Below the pieces are notes generated by a model that was not told the DNA's origin, ran no database searches, and was given only the letters and a program-made list of their open reading frames with translations. A DNA stretch of 64,000 nucleotides from positions 898,734-962,733 of the forward strand of contig UWYS01000008.1 in NCBI GenBank assembly GCA_900291925.1. Reading direction: 5' to 3'. The translations under genes and the position numbers were made by a program. Of the stretch, positions 43,092 to 53,308 are shown piece after piece (position 1 is the stretch's first letter; each line of letters opens with the position of its first letter). Source of the stretch: Thecaphora thlaspeos. Lineage: Eukaryota; Basidiomycota; Ustilaginomycetes; Urocystidales; Glomosporiaceae.

Positions 43092-44971
43092 ATGGCTGAC
43101 ACAGACGGTACGTTCATCCAACATCGCATCTTCAGCCCGACCGCATCGCCATCCTCTCGCCGCATCCCTTCTCGTTCGCTCCTCGTCGCCCATGTCGCCC
43201 CCGACATCCTCTCCTTCCGCTAGCTCGTTCTCTTCCTGCTCTTCGTCCGCTCTCACAAAGCATATATCACACATCGTCCAGCACTGGCTTGATGCGGACG
43301 CAGCACAAAGACATGCCGTCTTGCTAATTTCGCCACGTCGATGCCGCCGTCGATGGCAACGCCTCGCCCCTCGGTCCTGCTCCGTACATCCCGCCTCTCC
43401 TCGGCGCAGCCTCCCTTCCGGCCTCCGTCCGTGCTCGCACTTCTGTTCTCCTGACCACGCTGCTCCGTCTTGCTTTCCTACACTCGACTCTGTGCCGACA
43501 CCCACACTGACACACCTCTCTCACCGCCGCTCAAAAACGACGACCGCCGCCAACGCTCGTCCGTGTCGTCTCTCGACTCTTCTGCTTACCGTCACTCGAC
43601 AGCAACAGCACCAGCAACAGCAGCCCCTGCTGCCAGCACCTGGAACGGTGACGCCGCCCGCAGCGCAGCTCGCGACGACGACGCCATCTGGAACAACGGC
43701 GGTCGGAGCCCTTCCCCCCGCGGCGCCGCCACCCCTCCCCGCCGTGAGCGCGATCGCTCCAGGTCGCCTATCCGCCGCATGGACGAGGACCGTCCCGACC
43801 GCGGAAGGTGAGCGTCGCGTCCTTTGCGTCTCCGCGTTGTCCTCGATCCGATCGCAACTCAGTCTGACGCGCTCCCGTTCCCCTCTCACTTCCCTTCCCG
43901 TCGCTCGCCACTGCTACCCAGGCCCGACAACCGCGGTGGAGGCGAGAACCCCGGCAACAACCTCCACGTTTCGGGCCTCAGCAACAAGGTCACCGACCGC
44001 GACCTCGAGGAGGTCTTTGGCAAGTTTGGTGCGGTGGGTGTCTGCCTTGATGCCGAGCGATGCTTCTGAAAAGATGCGGCAGGGCGACTGAATCTCAACC
44101 CTAAAACCGTTCTCCGACCCCGACTCGCAGATTGAGAGGGCACAGGTAATGTACGATCCCCACTCTCGCGAGCCGCGCGGCTTCGCCTTTGTCACCTTCG
44201 TCAAGCTCGAGGAGGCCGAGGCTGCCATCGCCGGCCTCAATGGCACCGACCTCCACGGACGACGTATGTCGATCGAAAAGGCCCGCCGCGGCCGCGCCCG
44301 CACCCCTACCCCTGGCCGCTACTTTGGCCCGCCCAAGCGAGGTGAGCATCAGTAGCCCGCTCACGCTCGCGCCCCGTGCCTCCCTGCCTCCTGATGGTGC
44401 ATTGAACGTTTCTTCTGACTTTGCTTGTCCCTTTGCATCTTCTCTCCTTGCTTACTTGGTCACGTCGACAGGCGGAGAGGACGGCCTCCCTCCTCGTGGC
44501 GGTCCCTACGGCGGACGCGGCGGCTACAACCGTGGCTATGGCGCTCCTCGTGGCTACCCTCCGGCAGGCTTCCCTCCGCGCGATCCATACGACCGATACG
44601 GCGGCCCGCCTCCCTTTGGCGGCCGACCGCTGTCGCCTCCGGGCATGCGTGACCCCTATGACCGCTATGGCCGAGGCCCGCCGCCGCCGCGCGACTACCC
44701 TCCGCGCGACCGTGACTACCTTCCGCCCCCTCGCGGTATCCCCGGCGACTACCCGCCGCCCCGTGACTACCCTCGCGGACTCCCGCCGGGCGCAGACTAC
44801 CCGCCGCCGCGGGGTGGGTACCGCGACATCTCGCCCCCTCGTGGCCGCTACGATGAAGTCCCGCCGCCTCCACGCGGCGGTGGCGGCGCTCGGGGCTACG
44901 CCGATCTGCCGCCTCCCCCGCGCGGAGGCGGAACCGGCCGCTACGATGAGCTGCCTCCGCGCAGGTACTAG
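43092..44971 (+). CDS. Tra2-like SR-type splicing factor (single RRM, RGG/PPR-rich tail)
   Basis: Five exons, 43092-43107, 43603-43807, 43922-44033, 44131-44341 and 44472-44971, give 347 aa. Introns start GTACGT, GTGAGC, GTGGGT and GTGAGC and phases agree. Exon 1 codes only MADTD and is followed by a 495-nt intron. An Arg/Ser segment (GRSPSPRGAATPPRRERDRS) precedes the RRM: RNP2 NLHVSGL at about 84-90 and RNP1 RGFAFVTF at about 127-134, with ADTDLEEVF-type helices. After RRM come RRGRARTPTPGRYFGPPKR and a tail of Gly/Tyr/Arg/Pro repeats (PRDPYDRYGG, DYPPPRD). This order (RS, RRM, linker, RS/RGG) is that of transformer-2-like SR proteins that activate exon inclusion in the nucleus. The long first intron invites autoregulated splicing, an inference. 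Confidence 0.85.
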
Positions 44972-46110
44972 GCGATGGCGACGTCCGGTAGTGCTCATCT
45001 GATTCCGACCGACCAGCCCGCAACGCTTCACTCGATCGTCGGTCTCGTCTCCAGTCTCGGCATCGACACCGGCACCGGCAAATAGTCCGGCAACGCTTGG
45101 CGACATGGGCACAGCAACAGACCGATCGGACGGCCGGCCAGCCAGCCAAGCTGCAGCTTTCAGCACCACCAGTAGCGACATCAATAGCGACCTCAGTAGC
45201 GCTCTCGGTCACGACTCTCAACCTCGCGATTAGTACCTAAGAATCTCCGTCAGCCGGATCGACTTGTACTTTGTTCAGCCCCTGCCAGCGATGCGACCAA
45301 AAGGGGCCGCCCCCTGTGACTGTCTCAGTAGCCCTCCAGCTCCATCCCGTCCCGTCCCGTCCAGACCGACCTTTGAATACGCCGTCGTTTCAATACAGTC
45401 CCGTTAGCCTGCTTCTCACGCACGTCCACGCGCCCTTGTTCGCCATGGCCACCTCGTCCTTGCCAGCTCGTCGGCATCCACTTCGTCCCCGATGGCCACT
45501 TGGATCGTTCACTGTCGTCTGCGCCAACCCTGTGCGACTGTCGACTCTTCAACCTCGCTCGTCCTGCCACGATCTGATCACTATTGTGCTGTTCACCCTT
45601 CCGTCGTCCCGTCAGTCGACTGCTCAAGCTGCCGCCGACGACCTGCGACGGCGACTTGCGATTTGCGACAATAGACGAACTTGTCCGCCCCTGTCCCGGC
45701 CAGGCCCTGCCCGGCTCCGACTCGCCGGATTCGCATCTGCTGAGTCCGCTTGAAGACTGACTTTGACAGCATTGCTAACGATGACAACAGGTGCGCTTGC
45801 GACGGCGACCGGACAGCCCACAGCCACGACCTGGCATGCATGTACGCTCACAGGTAGGCTAGACTCGGCGAAGGGAAGGTGGGGCCACCCCTGCGGCTTA
45901 CAAACACCTTGCGGACTCTTTCGATCGGTGTGGCGACGAACACGGCTCCGACACGAACCTCAACGTCTATTGTTTGTTTGGGACCGATGTCTGCTTGATA
46001 TAGTCGCTTCGTCTCCATGCTGCTGCAATCTCAATGACTGGGCTCGAATCCCAGAGGGTGACTTCGCCCCAGTCGTCGCCGCTGCCGTCATCATCCTTCT
46101 GAGCGCGGGG
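44972..46110. other. intergenic after the Tra2-like gene
   Basis: 1.1 kb between convergent genes. An ORF at 45271-45753 (+) lacks features. A CTGGG-CTCGAAT-CCCAG hairpin at about 46035-46052 resembles a tRNA T-arm but has no matching acceptor stem. No gene is supported. Confidence 0.4.
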
Positions 46111-46892
46111 CTACTTGGAATGATTCAGCTCTGCAATCTTGATGCGCCAGCCATTGATCCACGCATAGTTGACAGCATCGTGTTGTGTTGCCTCGTTCGT
46201 CTGCTGGGTGATGCTGTCTTCTGCTGCGTCAAAGACATCCACAGCGACCAATCGCGATGCCATTCGGGGAAAGTTATCGAGCATCTGACGTAATGTAGAG
46301 GATGGCGTTGGATGGCCGAGGACGTAATGGGCCGTCTTGACGCCCAACTGCCGAAAGGCCGATTCGGGAGTCGTCGCCAGCTGCGGGATGACATCCTCAA
46401 ACTGGGTGTCTTGTGATGTTGCTCCGCCGTTTCCACGAGAGGGGCTTCGGATGGCCGGAGAGAAGACATCTTGTCATCGTTCACCACACTTGGTACTCTT
46501 GATTCTTCAGCTGCATTTCGACGCCGTAGCCAGATAGCGGCACGCGATCGCTGTCGCTGTTGGACGTCACATCGCTCGGTCGCAAGGCAGCTCGGAGCGT
46601 CAGCGATGTCTTGTTTTGTTGACACCAGCTGAGGAGGGCCAGCAAGCTCCTGCGTACGTCTTGCGGTGGGCGCCGCACATTCAGATAGAGGTACAGATGG
46701 CGAGACGATGCGTCGCTTCTGAACACCGGCACAAAGTCATCTGGTAAAGCAAGCGAGGCTGGTGATGTTTGGGTTGTCCGTGCCGCCTTCGTCAAGCTGT
46801 CAGCGTCTTCCGCACGGATGCAAGCGTACTGTGCAGCGGAGTGCGTAGATCAGTGGGACGTTGGCGACTCCCCATACGTAGCTATGGGACAT
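46111..46892 (-). CDS. unrecognised three-exon gene, 214 aa
   Basis: Reconstructed exons: 46878-46892 (MSHSY), 46490-46828 and 46111-46401. Intron 1 (46829-46877, 49 nt) is GTATGG...GCACAG with CTGAT near the 3' end; intron 2 (46402-46489) is GTGTGG...CCCAG. All junctions are phase 0. The protein runs YACIRAEDADSLTKAAR, LPDDFVPVFRSD, HLYLYLNVRRPPQDVRRSL, LSGYGVEMQLKNQEYQ, then FEDVIPQLATTPESAFRQLG, SRLVAVDVFDAAEDSI and ends INGWRIKIAELNHSK. It has mixed helix/strand character, no signal peptide and no transmembrane segment. I know no family. Both donors are non-ideal, so the exon ends are tentative. It sits in the decayed 45-50 kb segment, diverging from the FAD-monooxygenase pseudogene. Confidence 0.5.
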
Positions 46893-47260
46893 GCTGGCGC
46901 CGCCCAGCCCTTAGCAGAGGACCCGTATATGTTTTTCTAGCTTGCAACGTCAATTCTATTCACACGCCATCAAAGTAACTTAGTCGACACACACCGTCAA
47001 AGTAGGTCGATATCAGCATCAACATCGCTATGTGATCGCATGAATGCATGAGTCGTCATGCGTCAAGTTGGTCGTCGCAGGCGTCAAAGTCAATCTCTGG
47101 AGATCCCCTCTCTCTCGGCCGCCGGCCCGCACCACCCCCGCCCCGAGCCGACGCTCCCCTCGCCGAGAGCGCCGACGTAGAATACGCAAAAATTACGAAG
47201 TATATAAACAGTTCTTTCCCCATACAGTACGCCCTTTCCAGCAAAGCAGACCTTTCCAAC
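46893..47260. promoter_or_regulatory. divergent upstream region of the pseudogene and the unrecognised gene
   Basis: 368 bp. A clean TATATAAA element at 47201-47208 lies about 55 bp before the pseudogene ATG, so the monooxygenase promoter looks better preserved than its reading frame. Confidence 0.5.
47201..47208 (+). promoter_or_regulatory. TATA box of the monooxygenase pseudogene
   Basis: TATATAAA, 53 bp upstream of the ATG at 47261; surrounded by an A/T-rich stretch in otherwise GC-rich DNA. Confidence 0.6.
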
Positions 47261-48557
47261 ATGACCCCGAAACACGTCCTCATCCTTGGCGGCGGGCTCG
47301 CTGGCCCGTGCCTTGCGCTGGCGCTCGCTCGTGCGAGCATCCGCTCCACCATCTTCGAGATCCGCGCAGCCCCCAGTTCAGGCGGCGGCTCCATGACCTT
47401 GGGCCCGAATGCACTGCAGGTGCTCGACAAGTACGCCGGCTTGTACCCCCAAGTCAAAGCCGCGGGCTTCACGTACAAGCGCATGGGTGCATACGCCGAG
47501 AACGGCGAGAAGTTTGGCGACATTGCTATCGGCTAGGACAGCAACCTGCCGGGACATTACCCAGCAGTGCGCATCATGCGGTCCACATTGCACGAAAAGT
47601 TGCTCGAGGCGGTCAACAAGCAAGAAGCCTTCATCTCCGCTCGGTACGGTGCAGAGATGACCAAAGTCGAGGAGCGCGATGATGGCGTCGACGTGCACTT
47701 TCGAGACGGCACGGTAACTCAAGGCGACATTCTTGTCAGCGCTGATGGTATCCGCTCCAAGGTCCGCAAACACATTCTGGGCGACGCTGCCCCCACGCCG
47801 CAGTTTGACAAGCTTTGCGTGGTGTACGGCTTCCTGCCTGCTTCGGCGGTCATCGTGCCGCACCCGACCTTTGCTTTTCCGGCCTTCATGTTTACTCCAC
47901 GAGGCATGTTCATGACCATTCTCGTGGACGCCGGGGCACAAAACTTGGCCTGGGTCATCAACATGCCCACCGAGGAAGACCACACCCGCGGCGAATGGCG
48001 TGCGCTCGAAGCTTCGGGCGAGCAAGCCCGAATAGCAAAAGCCGGAGTGCGACGACATCCAAGCCGAGCCAGTGAGGTCGCTGCTAGACCAGGCCGACGA
48101 CCAAAAGGCGCGTATCTGGCCCGCGTACAGCATTGGCGATCTGCCGACCTGGCATACGAAGCGAACCTGCTTGATCGGTGATGCCGCGCACGGTCTTCCA
48201 CCGAACGGGCTGGGCAGCGGCCTTGCCTTCGAAGATCCCGCAATGCTCAGCCGTTTGCTGGCCGCCTCCGCCGACACAGCCGCGGAGGAGACCGATACGT
48301 ACGAAAAGCGTTTTGCTCACTTTCAACGTGTGCGGCGCGAACGGCTGGCGCCTTTGCGCGCCTCCTCGAAGACCGGTGCCGCCTTCAAGAGCCGTACGAG
48401 TCAGTCCGTCTGGTGGCTGAAGAAGTGAGCCTTCCGCGGCTTCTTCAGGTGCAACAAGGGCGTCTTCCAGCATACAAAAGAGACAACGTACGATGTCGAC
48501 AGCGTGCCGCTGTGCCCTTGGGCGTCATCGCCACCGCCTCACAAGGAGTTTGTCTGA
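47261..48557 (+). pseudogene. FAD-dependent monooxygenase, three disabling lesions
   Basis: The ATG at 47261 opens a Rossmann FAD-binding start (HVLILGGGLAGPCLALALAR, then FEIRAAPSSGGGSMTLGPNA). The frame stops at TAG 47534-47536 right after FGDIAIG, yet continues in the same frame with DSNLPGHYPAVRIMRSTLHE and LVSADGIRSKVRKHILGD. Near 48040-48046 the conserved frame shifts by one base, then resumes as QAEPVRSLLDQADDQKARIW and the second FAD motif TCLIGDAAHGLPPNGLGSGL. A TGA at 48426-48428 follows QSVWWLKK, after which AFRGFFRCNKG continues to TGA 48555-48557. The order is that of salicylate/3-hydroxybenzoate-type flavoprotein hydroxylases and related tailoring enzymes. One stop could be read as a splice artefact, but no GT-AG pair of plausible size removes all three lesions. 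The substrate is unknown. A transposon lies 170 bp downstream. Confidence 0.8.
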
Positions 48558-48726
48558 GCACAAAATTTTGTTCTCCTACGCTATTTCAAACGCCATTGTC
48601 CAGTAATGAGAGATTCTTTTTGATGGCTGTGTGTGCAGGACGTCCTGCTTTGTAAACCGAGGTGGATCACATCAGGTGAAGGTGCATCCCGTTGTTGAGT
48701 GAATTATTTCGTATTTCGTAGTGATA

Positions 48727-48830
48727 ACGCGTTTCCCTAGGAATCCGGCGTCGCTAGGAATCCGGCCGGGAAAAAGCAGACTGTCTACCACCCTCACTAC
48801 CACCATCACCGCCATTGTCGTCGACGGCTC
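48727..48830 (+). repeat. left terminal inverted repeat
   Basis: About 104 bp; pairs with 49549-49652 in reverse complement. Mismatches are GGG versus TCA near position 42-44 and three C/T differences further in. Confidence 0.9.
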
Positions 48831-48974
48831 CACTACCCACCGCATCTCCTGACTGCCCCCGCTGCTCTCTCTCTCAGCACCCACCGACACATCAATGCGA
48901 GTTGTACCACCCACGTCCCACCATGCCACCCTCACCTACGCAGCAAGTACAACCATGCGCTCGAGAATCAGCGC

Positions 48975-49371
48975 ATGGACGGCGCTCTGCTCGACAACCT
49001 CACCGCCTTCTTCAACATCTTCTGCAGCATGCTGCGCAAGTACAACATTCGGGATCCACTGGTGATCTGGCAGGGCAAGTGGCACCACCTTGGCAACCAC
49101 CGCCACATAGAGGGACCAGGCAAAGGCTGCCACTTTGCCGTCTCGCCCAAGGGGTGGACAAGCAACAACTTGGCGCAAGGGCATCAGCAAGACGTCGGTC
49201 CGCAAGGCCTTTGCTGACGTTGGCCTCACCTTGCCCGCTGCAGCAGAGAAGGTCCTCGCCAAGCTGCCAGGCTTCAAGCCTCGCAATCAGACCCCGCCGC
49301 CAGTCGAGGGCCCCTTTTTCAACACTCCAACACTCCAACCAACCCAGCTCGCTTTCACAACCTCGCGCTGA
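48975..49371 (+). pseudogene. internally deleted pogo-like transposase remnant
   Basis: An 80-codon ORF (48975-49217) and an overlapping ORF in another frame (49135-49371) carry consecutive pieces of a pogo-type transposase. NIRDPLVIWQGK follows directly after the conserved YNI, where an intact protein would continue into the first catalytic Asp. No DDE triad can be assembled. Start and stop positions have no functional meaning. Confidence 0.65.
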
Positions 49372-49548
49372 GCCTGTCAAGCTTGCCGCCACTGCCTCGG
49401 CTTGCTCTCAATCCCGCTTTGGCCGGACCTCCATTTCAGTGACCTGTACGGCGGCCGTGGTGGACTGGCTGAGCGTTTCTGATGGCCCAATGTATGCAGC
49501 AAGTGTCGAAATGGATTGCATTGCTTGTCCAGTGCTTGGTACACAATA

Positions 49549-49652
49549 GAGCCGTCAACAACAATGGCAGTGATGGTGGTAGTGAGGGTGGTAGACAGTC
49601 TGCTTTTTTGAGGCCGGATTCCTAGCGACGCCGGATTCCTAGGGAAACGCGT
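49549..49652 (-). repeat. right terminal inverted repeat
   Basis: Reverse complement of 48727-48830. In the left-arm orientation this copy has TG where the left arm has CG at three sites (CACTGCC, GTTGTTGACG). Confidence 0.9.
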
Positions 49653-49686
49653 TACAGTGTTTGAGTGGTTTTTGTCGCTGGGGGGT

Positions 49687-49700
49687 TTTTTTTTTTTTTT
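49687..49700. repeat. poly-T tract
   Basis: A run of about 14-15 T preceded by five or six G, between the transposon and the IF2 stop codon. On the minus strand it is poly-A about 200 bp downstream of IF2; it might be a 3' end signal or a retrotransposition scar. Confidence 0.6.
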
Positions 49701-49901
49701 GGTCGCGGTCGGACGACCGATGTGAGACCTCGCCGTCTGGCACACATCTGCCTTAGTGGAATGGACTGGCGGGCGTTTGCCCCGCCGCAGCCACTTGCCG
49801 GACGATGCACAGAAGCTTTTCGATGAACAAGTGCAAGGATGGTGTATCAAGAGAGAGTGAATCGTGTCTAGATTCTACACATCGTCCCCCTTTCGGACGC
49901 C

Positions 49902-52889
49902 CTACAACTTCCTCGGCACCTCTACCTCGTAATAGCTCTGCACCACATCTCCCTCCTTGAACCCTTCGAAGCCTACAAAGCTCAAACCGCATTCCGTCCC
50001 CTTCCTCATCTCCTGTACGTCCTTCTTACCGTGTTTCAACTGATCTAACCTTCCCTTCCATATCTCCTTTCTACCTTCATTGCTGCCATCTTGTCTGAGG
50101 ATCCTCACCAGGTTGGTCCGAGAGACGTTACCGTTCGTCACTTTACAGCCAGCCACCGTCTTTGTCTGTTTACTCGAGATGCTAAAGTTGAATAGCTGAG
50201 AGATGGTAGCTTCGCCCGTTACCCTCTGTTCGTGCAGTGGAGGGAGGAGTGCTGCTACTTGGGATGATGTATAGTCCATCAGGCGGTAGATGACGGTGTC
50301 GGTGTGTAGGATGACGGGTGGATGACTGCGAGCAGCGAGAGAGACGATAGACTTCGGTATGGCGACGTTGAAGCAGACAATGTGTCCGCCTAACGCGGCC
50401 GCTTTCGCGACGTCTCCTTCCGTCGCCGGTCCGACGCCCGAGGCGATGATCTTGACTCCCGCCTCAGAAGTCCCGATGGAGGAAATCGCTCCCACCACCG
50501 CTTCCACCGTCCCGCTGAAATCGGCCTTGACGACCAGGTTGAGCGTCTTGTAGTCGGCTGACTTGGCGTCGCCGTTGACGTCAGTCTCGTCCGTGGCCGA
50601 CAAGGTAGAGCCGGCGTCTTCGTCGATCGTCGATGTCGTTGCCGCTCCGTCCCCCCCGGCTGTGGTGGCGGCGGCGGAGGAGTCTTCGGCCATGACGCCC
50701 TCGATGCCCAGACTGGCGGCCATCCTCTCCTCCCTCCTCCTCTGCCTCTCTTCATACTCCCTCTTTGCCTTTTCCTCCAACTCGTCCGCCCTCGCCTTGC
50801 GCTGCACGTTGATGATCTCTACATCGCGCATCATGGCGAGCCTCTCCAACCTCCTCTTCCTATTCTCCACGGCCTTCTTGATGCTCGCCTCGTCCGTCGC
50901 TCCCACCACCTCTTCGCCCGCGTTCGCCAGTTCCCTCCATCCCGTCACGAGCACCGGATCGCCCGGGTAGGCAACCTTGAGCGGTTTGTTGTGCGAGTCG
51001 AGGATCTGTCGAACCTTGCACCACGCCGTACCCGCCACCAGCAGATCGCCCACCTTGACGCATCCGCGTTTCACCAGCACCGTCGCGACGTTGCCGCGCG
51101 CCTTTTCCACCTTGGACTCGATGATGTAGCCGTCCGGTCGTCCGTCGCGCTCGGCGCGCAGGTCGGCCATCTCGGCCAGGGCGGCCAACGTCCCCTCCAA
51201 CTCGTCCAGCCCGTCGCCCGTCTTGCCCGATACCTCGACGCAAGGGATGTCTCCGCCCAGCTCTTCCAGCTCGACCCCGGCCGAGAGGAGCTCGCGCTTC
51301 ACCCGTTCTGCATCGCTCTCGGGCTTGTCGGTCTTGGTCAGCGCCACCACCATCTGGACGCTCCCCTGCTGACGGCGAGACGACATGTTGTCTACGCCAG
51401 CGCTGCCACCGGACGTCGCCGTCGACGGACCGTCCGACAAAGAGATGGAGCGCACCAGCTTGATCACCTCCCTCGTCTGCGGCATCACGCCGTCGTCGGC
51501 TGCCACCACCAGCACGACGATGTCCGTCACCGCGGCGCCCCTCGACCGCATCGCGGTGAAGGCGGCGTGTCCGGGCGTATCGAGGAACGTAACGGTCTGC
51601 ACGCTCTCGGCGCCCACCGGCGCCGTCGTCCCCTGCAGTCGCTTGACGGGCACGCTGAACGCGCCTATATGCTGCGTGATCCCGCCCGCCTCGCCCGCCG
51701 CGACCGCGGTACTCCTCAGCTTGTCCAACAACGTCGTCTTGCCGTGATCGACGTGGCCCATGATCGTCACCACGGGCGGACGCAGCGGCAGCGTCGCGTA
51801 CACGTCCGAAGCAACCGGATCGCGCGGGACGATGTCATAGGCCGCCTCTTCGTTGACGATGGCCGTGAGGTTGAACTCGGCCGCCAGCATCTCGGCCTCG
51901 CTAAAGGGGAGGATGAGGTCCGGCCGCGTGTCGCTCATCCCGCTCTCGGTCATGGCGTTCTGCAGGGTACGCATCTTGACGTTCATCTGGCGCGCCAGGT
52001 TCGAGACGGTCACGACGCTGGGAAGGAAGACCTGGCGAGGAGGTGCGGGCGTCTTCGCTGCGACTGCGGTCTGCTTCAGCTTGGGTTTGGAGGAAGAGGG
52101 CGAGGAGGACGAGGAGGGCTTGCGACTGCCCTTGTCCGACGATTTGCCTCGGGCGAGCGAGCGCTGCGTCTCTTCCTCCGAGAGCAGCGACCCTCGATCT
52201 CCCTTCTTGCGAGTGTCGCGATCCCCTCTCCCGCCTCGCTCGTTTCTCGCTCCGCCCGTCCTGATCTCTGCCGGCGGTGCAGCCTCATCATCGCCCTTGG
52301 CGGCGTCGTCCGTAGTGGAAGTGGAGGTATTGAACTTGCCGGTGTCACCTTCGTCCTCGACCGCTGGTGGCTTGTTCGTCGATACGAGTCGGTCGCGGCT
52401 CCAATCCCTCGGTCGGGGCACAGTGGGACCGCCACGAGGCGGATGTCGTCGTTCACCGCCACCGCCGCTGGGTCGCGGAGGCCGAGAAGATCCGCCTCCG
52501 CTGCTGCTGCTGTTGCTGCCGGTATTGCGCGCTTGAAATTTCTGGTCGTCGTTGAGCTCCCGGTTCCTATAACCTCCTCCCCCTACTCCGCCACCGCCAC
52601 CCTGTCGTTGTGGCCCTGACCCTGACCGAGGTCCTCTGTTGTATACCTGGCCGCTACCGCCACTGTTGTTGTCATTGTTGTTGTAACGAGATCGAGGGTG
52701 TCCGCCGTTGCCTGCATCGTTTCTAGAGGGAGGCCTTGGTGGACGGTCCTGTCGGGAGCTACAGCTCGTCGAGAATGTAGAGAAGTTTGGAAGGGCGGCA
52801 AGTCGTAGATAATGGTGGCGTCCCGAAGCCGTAGCGGCTACGGTGGCGTTGCTCCCTATTGACGCTGCTAACGTCAAATGGCGCAACAT
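49902..52889 (-). CDS. mitochondrial translation initiation factor IF-2
   Basis: Single exon, 995 aa, ATG at 52889. The N-terminus ([20 protein letters not shown], few acids, Arg/Ser-rich) is a mitochondrial presequence. A long Gly/Arg/Ser/Pro-rich insert (to about residue 290) explains the extra length over usual fungal and human mtIF2. [17 protein letters not shown] is the IF2 N-domain. The GTPase domain has [17 protein letters not shown] (about 371), the switch [28 protein letters not shown], and TKTDKPESD for guanine recognition. C-terminal beta-barrel and helical domains ([40 protein letters not shown]) end at EVEVPRKL. It recruits initiator tRNA to the mitochondrial ribosome. The gene is in tandem with the METTL14-like gene. 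The 3' third shows weaker GC-ending codon preference. Confidence 0.95.
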   Translation of the reverse strand: MLRHLTLAASIGSNATVAATASGRHHYLRLAALPNFSTFSTSCSSRQDRPPRPPSRNDAGNGGHPRSRYNNNDNNSGGSGQVYNRGPRSGSGPQRQGGGGGVGGGGYRNRELNDDQKFQARNTGSNSSSSGGGSSRPPRPSGGGGERRHPPRGGPTVPRPRDWSRDRLVSTNKPPAVEDEGDTGKFNTSTSTTDDAAKGDDEAAPPAEIRTGGARNERGGRGDRDTRKKGDRGSLLSEEETQRSLARGKSSDKGSRKPSSSSSPSSSKPKLKQTAVAAKTPAPPRQVFLPSVVTVSNLARQMNVKMRTLQNAMTESGMSDTRPDLILPFSEAEMLAAEFNLTAIVNEEAAYDIVPRDPVASDVYATLPLRPPVVTIMGHVDHGKTTLLDKLRSTAVAAGEAGGITQHIGAFSVPVKRLQGTTAPVGAESVQTVTFLDTPGHAAFTAMRSRGAAVTDIVVLVVAADDGVMPQTREVIKLVRSISLSDGPSTATSGGSAGVDNMSSRRQQGSVQMVVALTKTDKPESDAERVKRELLSAGVELEELGGDIPCVEVSGKTGDGLDELEGTLAALAEMADLRAERDGRPDGYIIESKVEKARGNVATVLVKRGCVKVGDLLVAGTAWCKVRQILDSHNKPLKVAYPGDPVLVTGWRELANAGEEVVGATDEASIKKAVENRKRRLERLAMMRDVEIINVQRKARADELEEKAKREYEERQRRREERMAASLGIEGVMAEDSSAAATTAGGDGAATTSTIDEDAGSTLSATDETDVNGDAKSADYKTLNLVVKADFSGTVEAVVGAISSIGTSEAGVKIIASGVGPATEGDVAKAAALGGHIVCFNVAIPKSIVSLAARSHPPVILHTDTVIYRLMDYTSSQVAALLPPLHEQRVTGEATISQLFNFSISSKQTKTVAGCKVTNGNVSRTNLVRILRQDGSNEGRKEIWKGRLDQLKHGKKDVQEMRKGTECGLSFVGFEGFKEGDVVQSYYEVEVPRKL

Positions 52890-53308
52890 CTTCGAAACAG
52901 GTCTTCAATCGAACTACGTCGAGAGGCAAGAGCAAGATGCGGTGATAGAGAGAACGTGAAGGGATGACCAGCCTGAGGCCGCGAGGTGTTGGTGGCAATG
53001 GTGGAAGAAGAGCCGTGAGGTCAGCTTTCCGAGAGCCAACGGGGAAAATTCAAAAGTGGTGCTGGCGGCAGCGGCCGGCTTGGAAGAAATGGCGGCGCAA
53101 GCCACTCCGGGTTCCGAGCTTTTCCGCTCAACGGTGCCTGTCTGCCTGCCTGCCCCTTCCCACCGTTCGGCTCGCTCTTCAGGCACAGGCACACCCACAC
53201 CCACACATGCACACGGTGACCGAGCGAGCGAGAGCGACGCCGTAGTGGACAAGAAACAACATCGGCGAGCAATTGCATCTCATCAGAGGGAACAGCACCT
53301 CGCCGCTG
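52890..53308. other. intergenic between IF2 and the METTL14-like gene
   Basis: 419 bp between tandem minus-strand genes, containing the IF2 promoter and METTL14-like 3' flank. CACACCCACACCCACAC (about 53184-53215) is the only simple sequence. No gene seen. Confidence 0.4.

Larger units (their letters stand above)
48727..49652. mobile_element. non-autonomous TIR element, Tc1/mariner pogo (Fot1)-like
   Basis: Two ends are inverted copies of about 104 bp that begin ACGCGTTTCCCTAGGAATCC, and each end is flanked by TA (48725-48726 and 49653-49654), the target duplication of Tc1/mariner elements. Inside each TIR the motif CTAGGAATCCGGC occurs twice. The 718-bp interior holds a decayed transposase reading: DNLTAFFNIFCSMLRKYNI, then HFAVSPKGWTSNNLA, then in another frame TSVRKAFADVGLTLPAAAEK and VLAKLPGFKPRNQTPPP. 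These echo pogo/Fot1 DDE transposases (YNI before the DExG box, the SPKGWTN motif, the C-terminal AF..TGL.P...VL.KL segment). The DDE core is deleted, so it cannot move itself. Confidence 0.85.

Noticed and set aside
46030..46060. Possible tRNA (T-arm-like hairpin CTGGG-CTCGAAT-CCCAG)
   Set aside because: No complementary acceptor stem or D-arm 50-75 nt upstream, and the loop lacks the leading T.
50991..52619. 542-codon plus-strand ORF antisense to IF2
   Set aside because: A GC-rich antisense shadow; the minus-strand IF2 protein is unmistakable.
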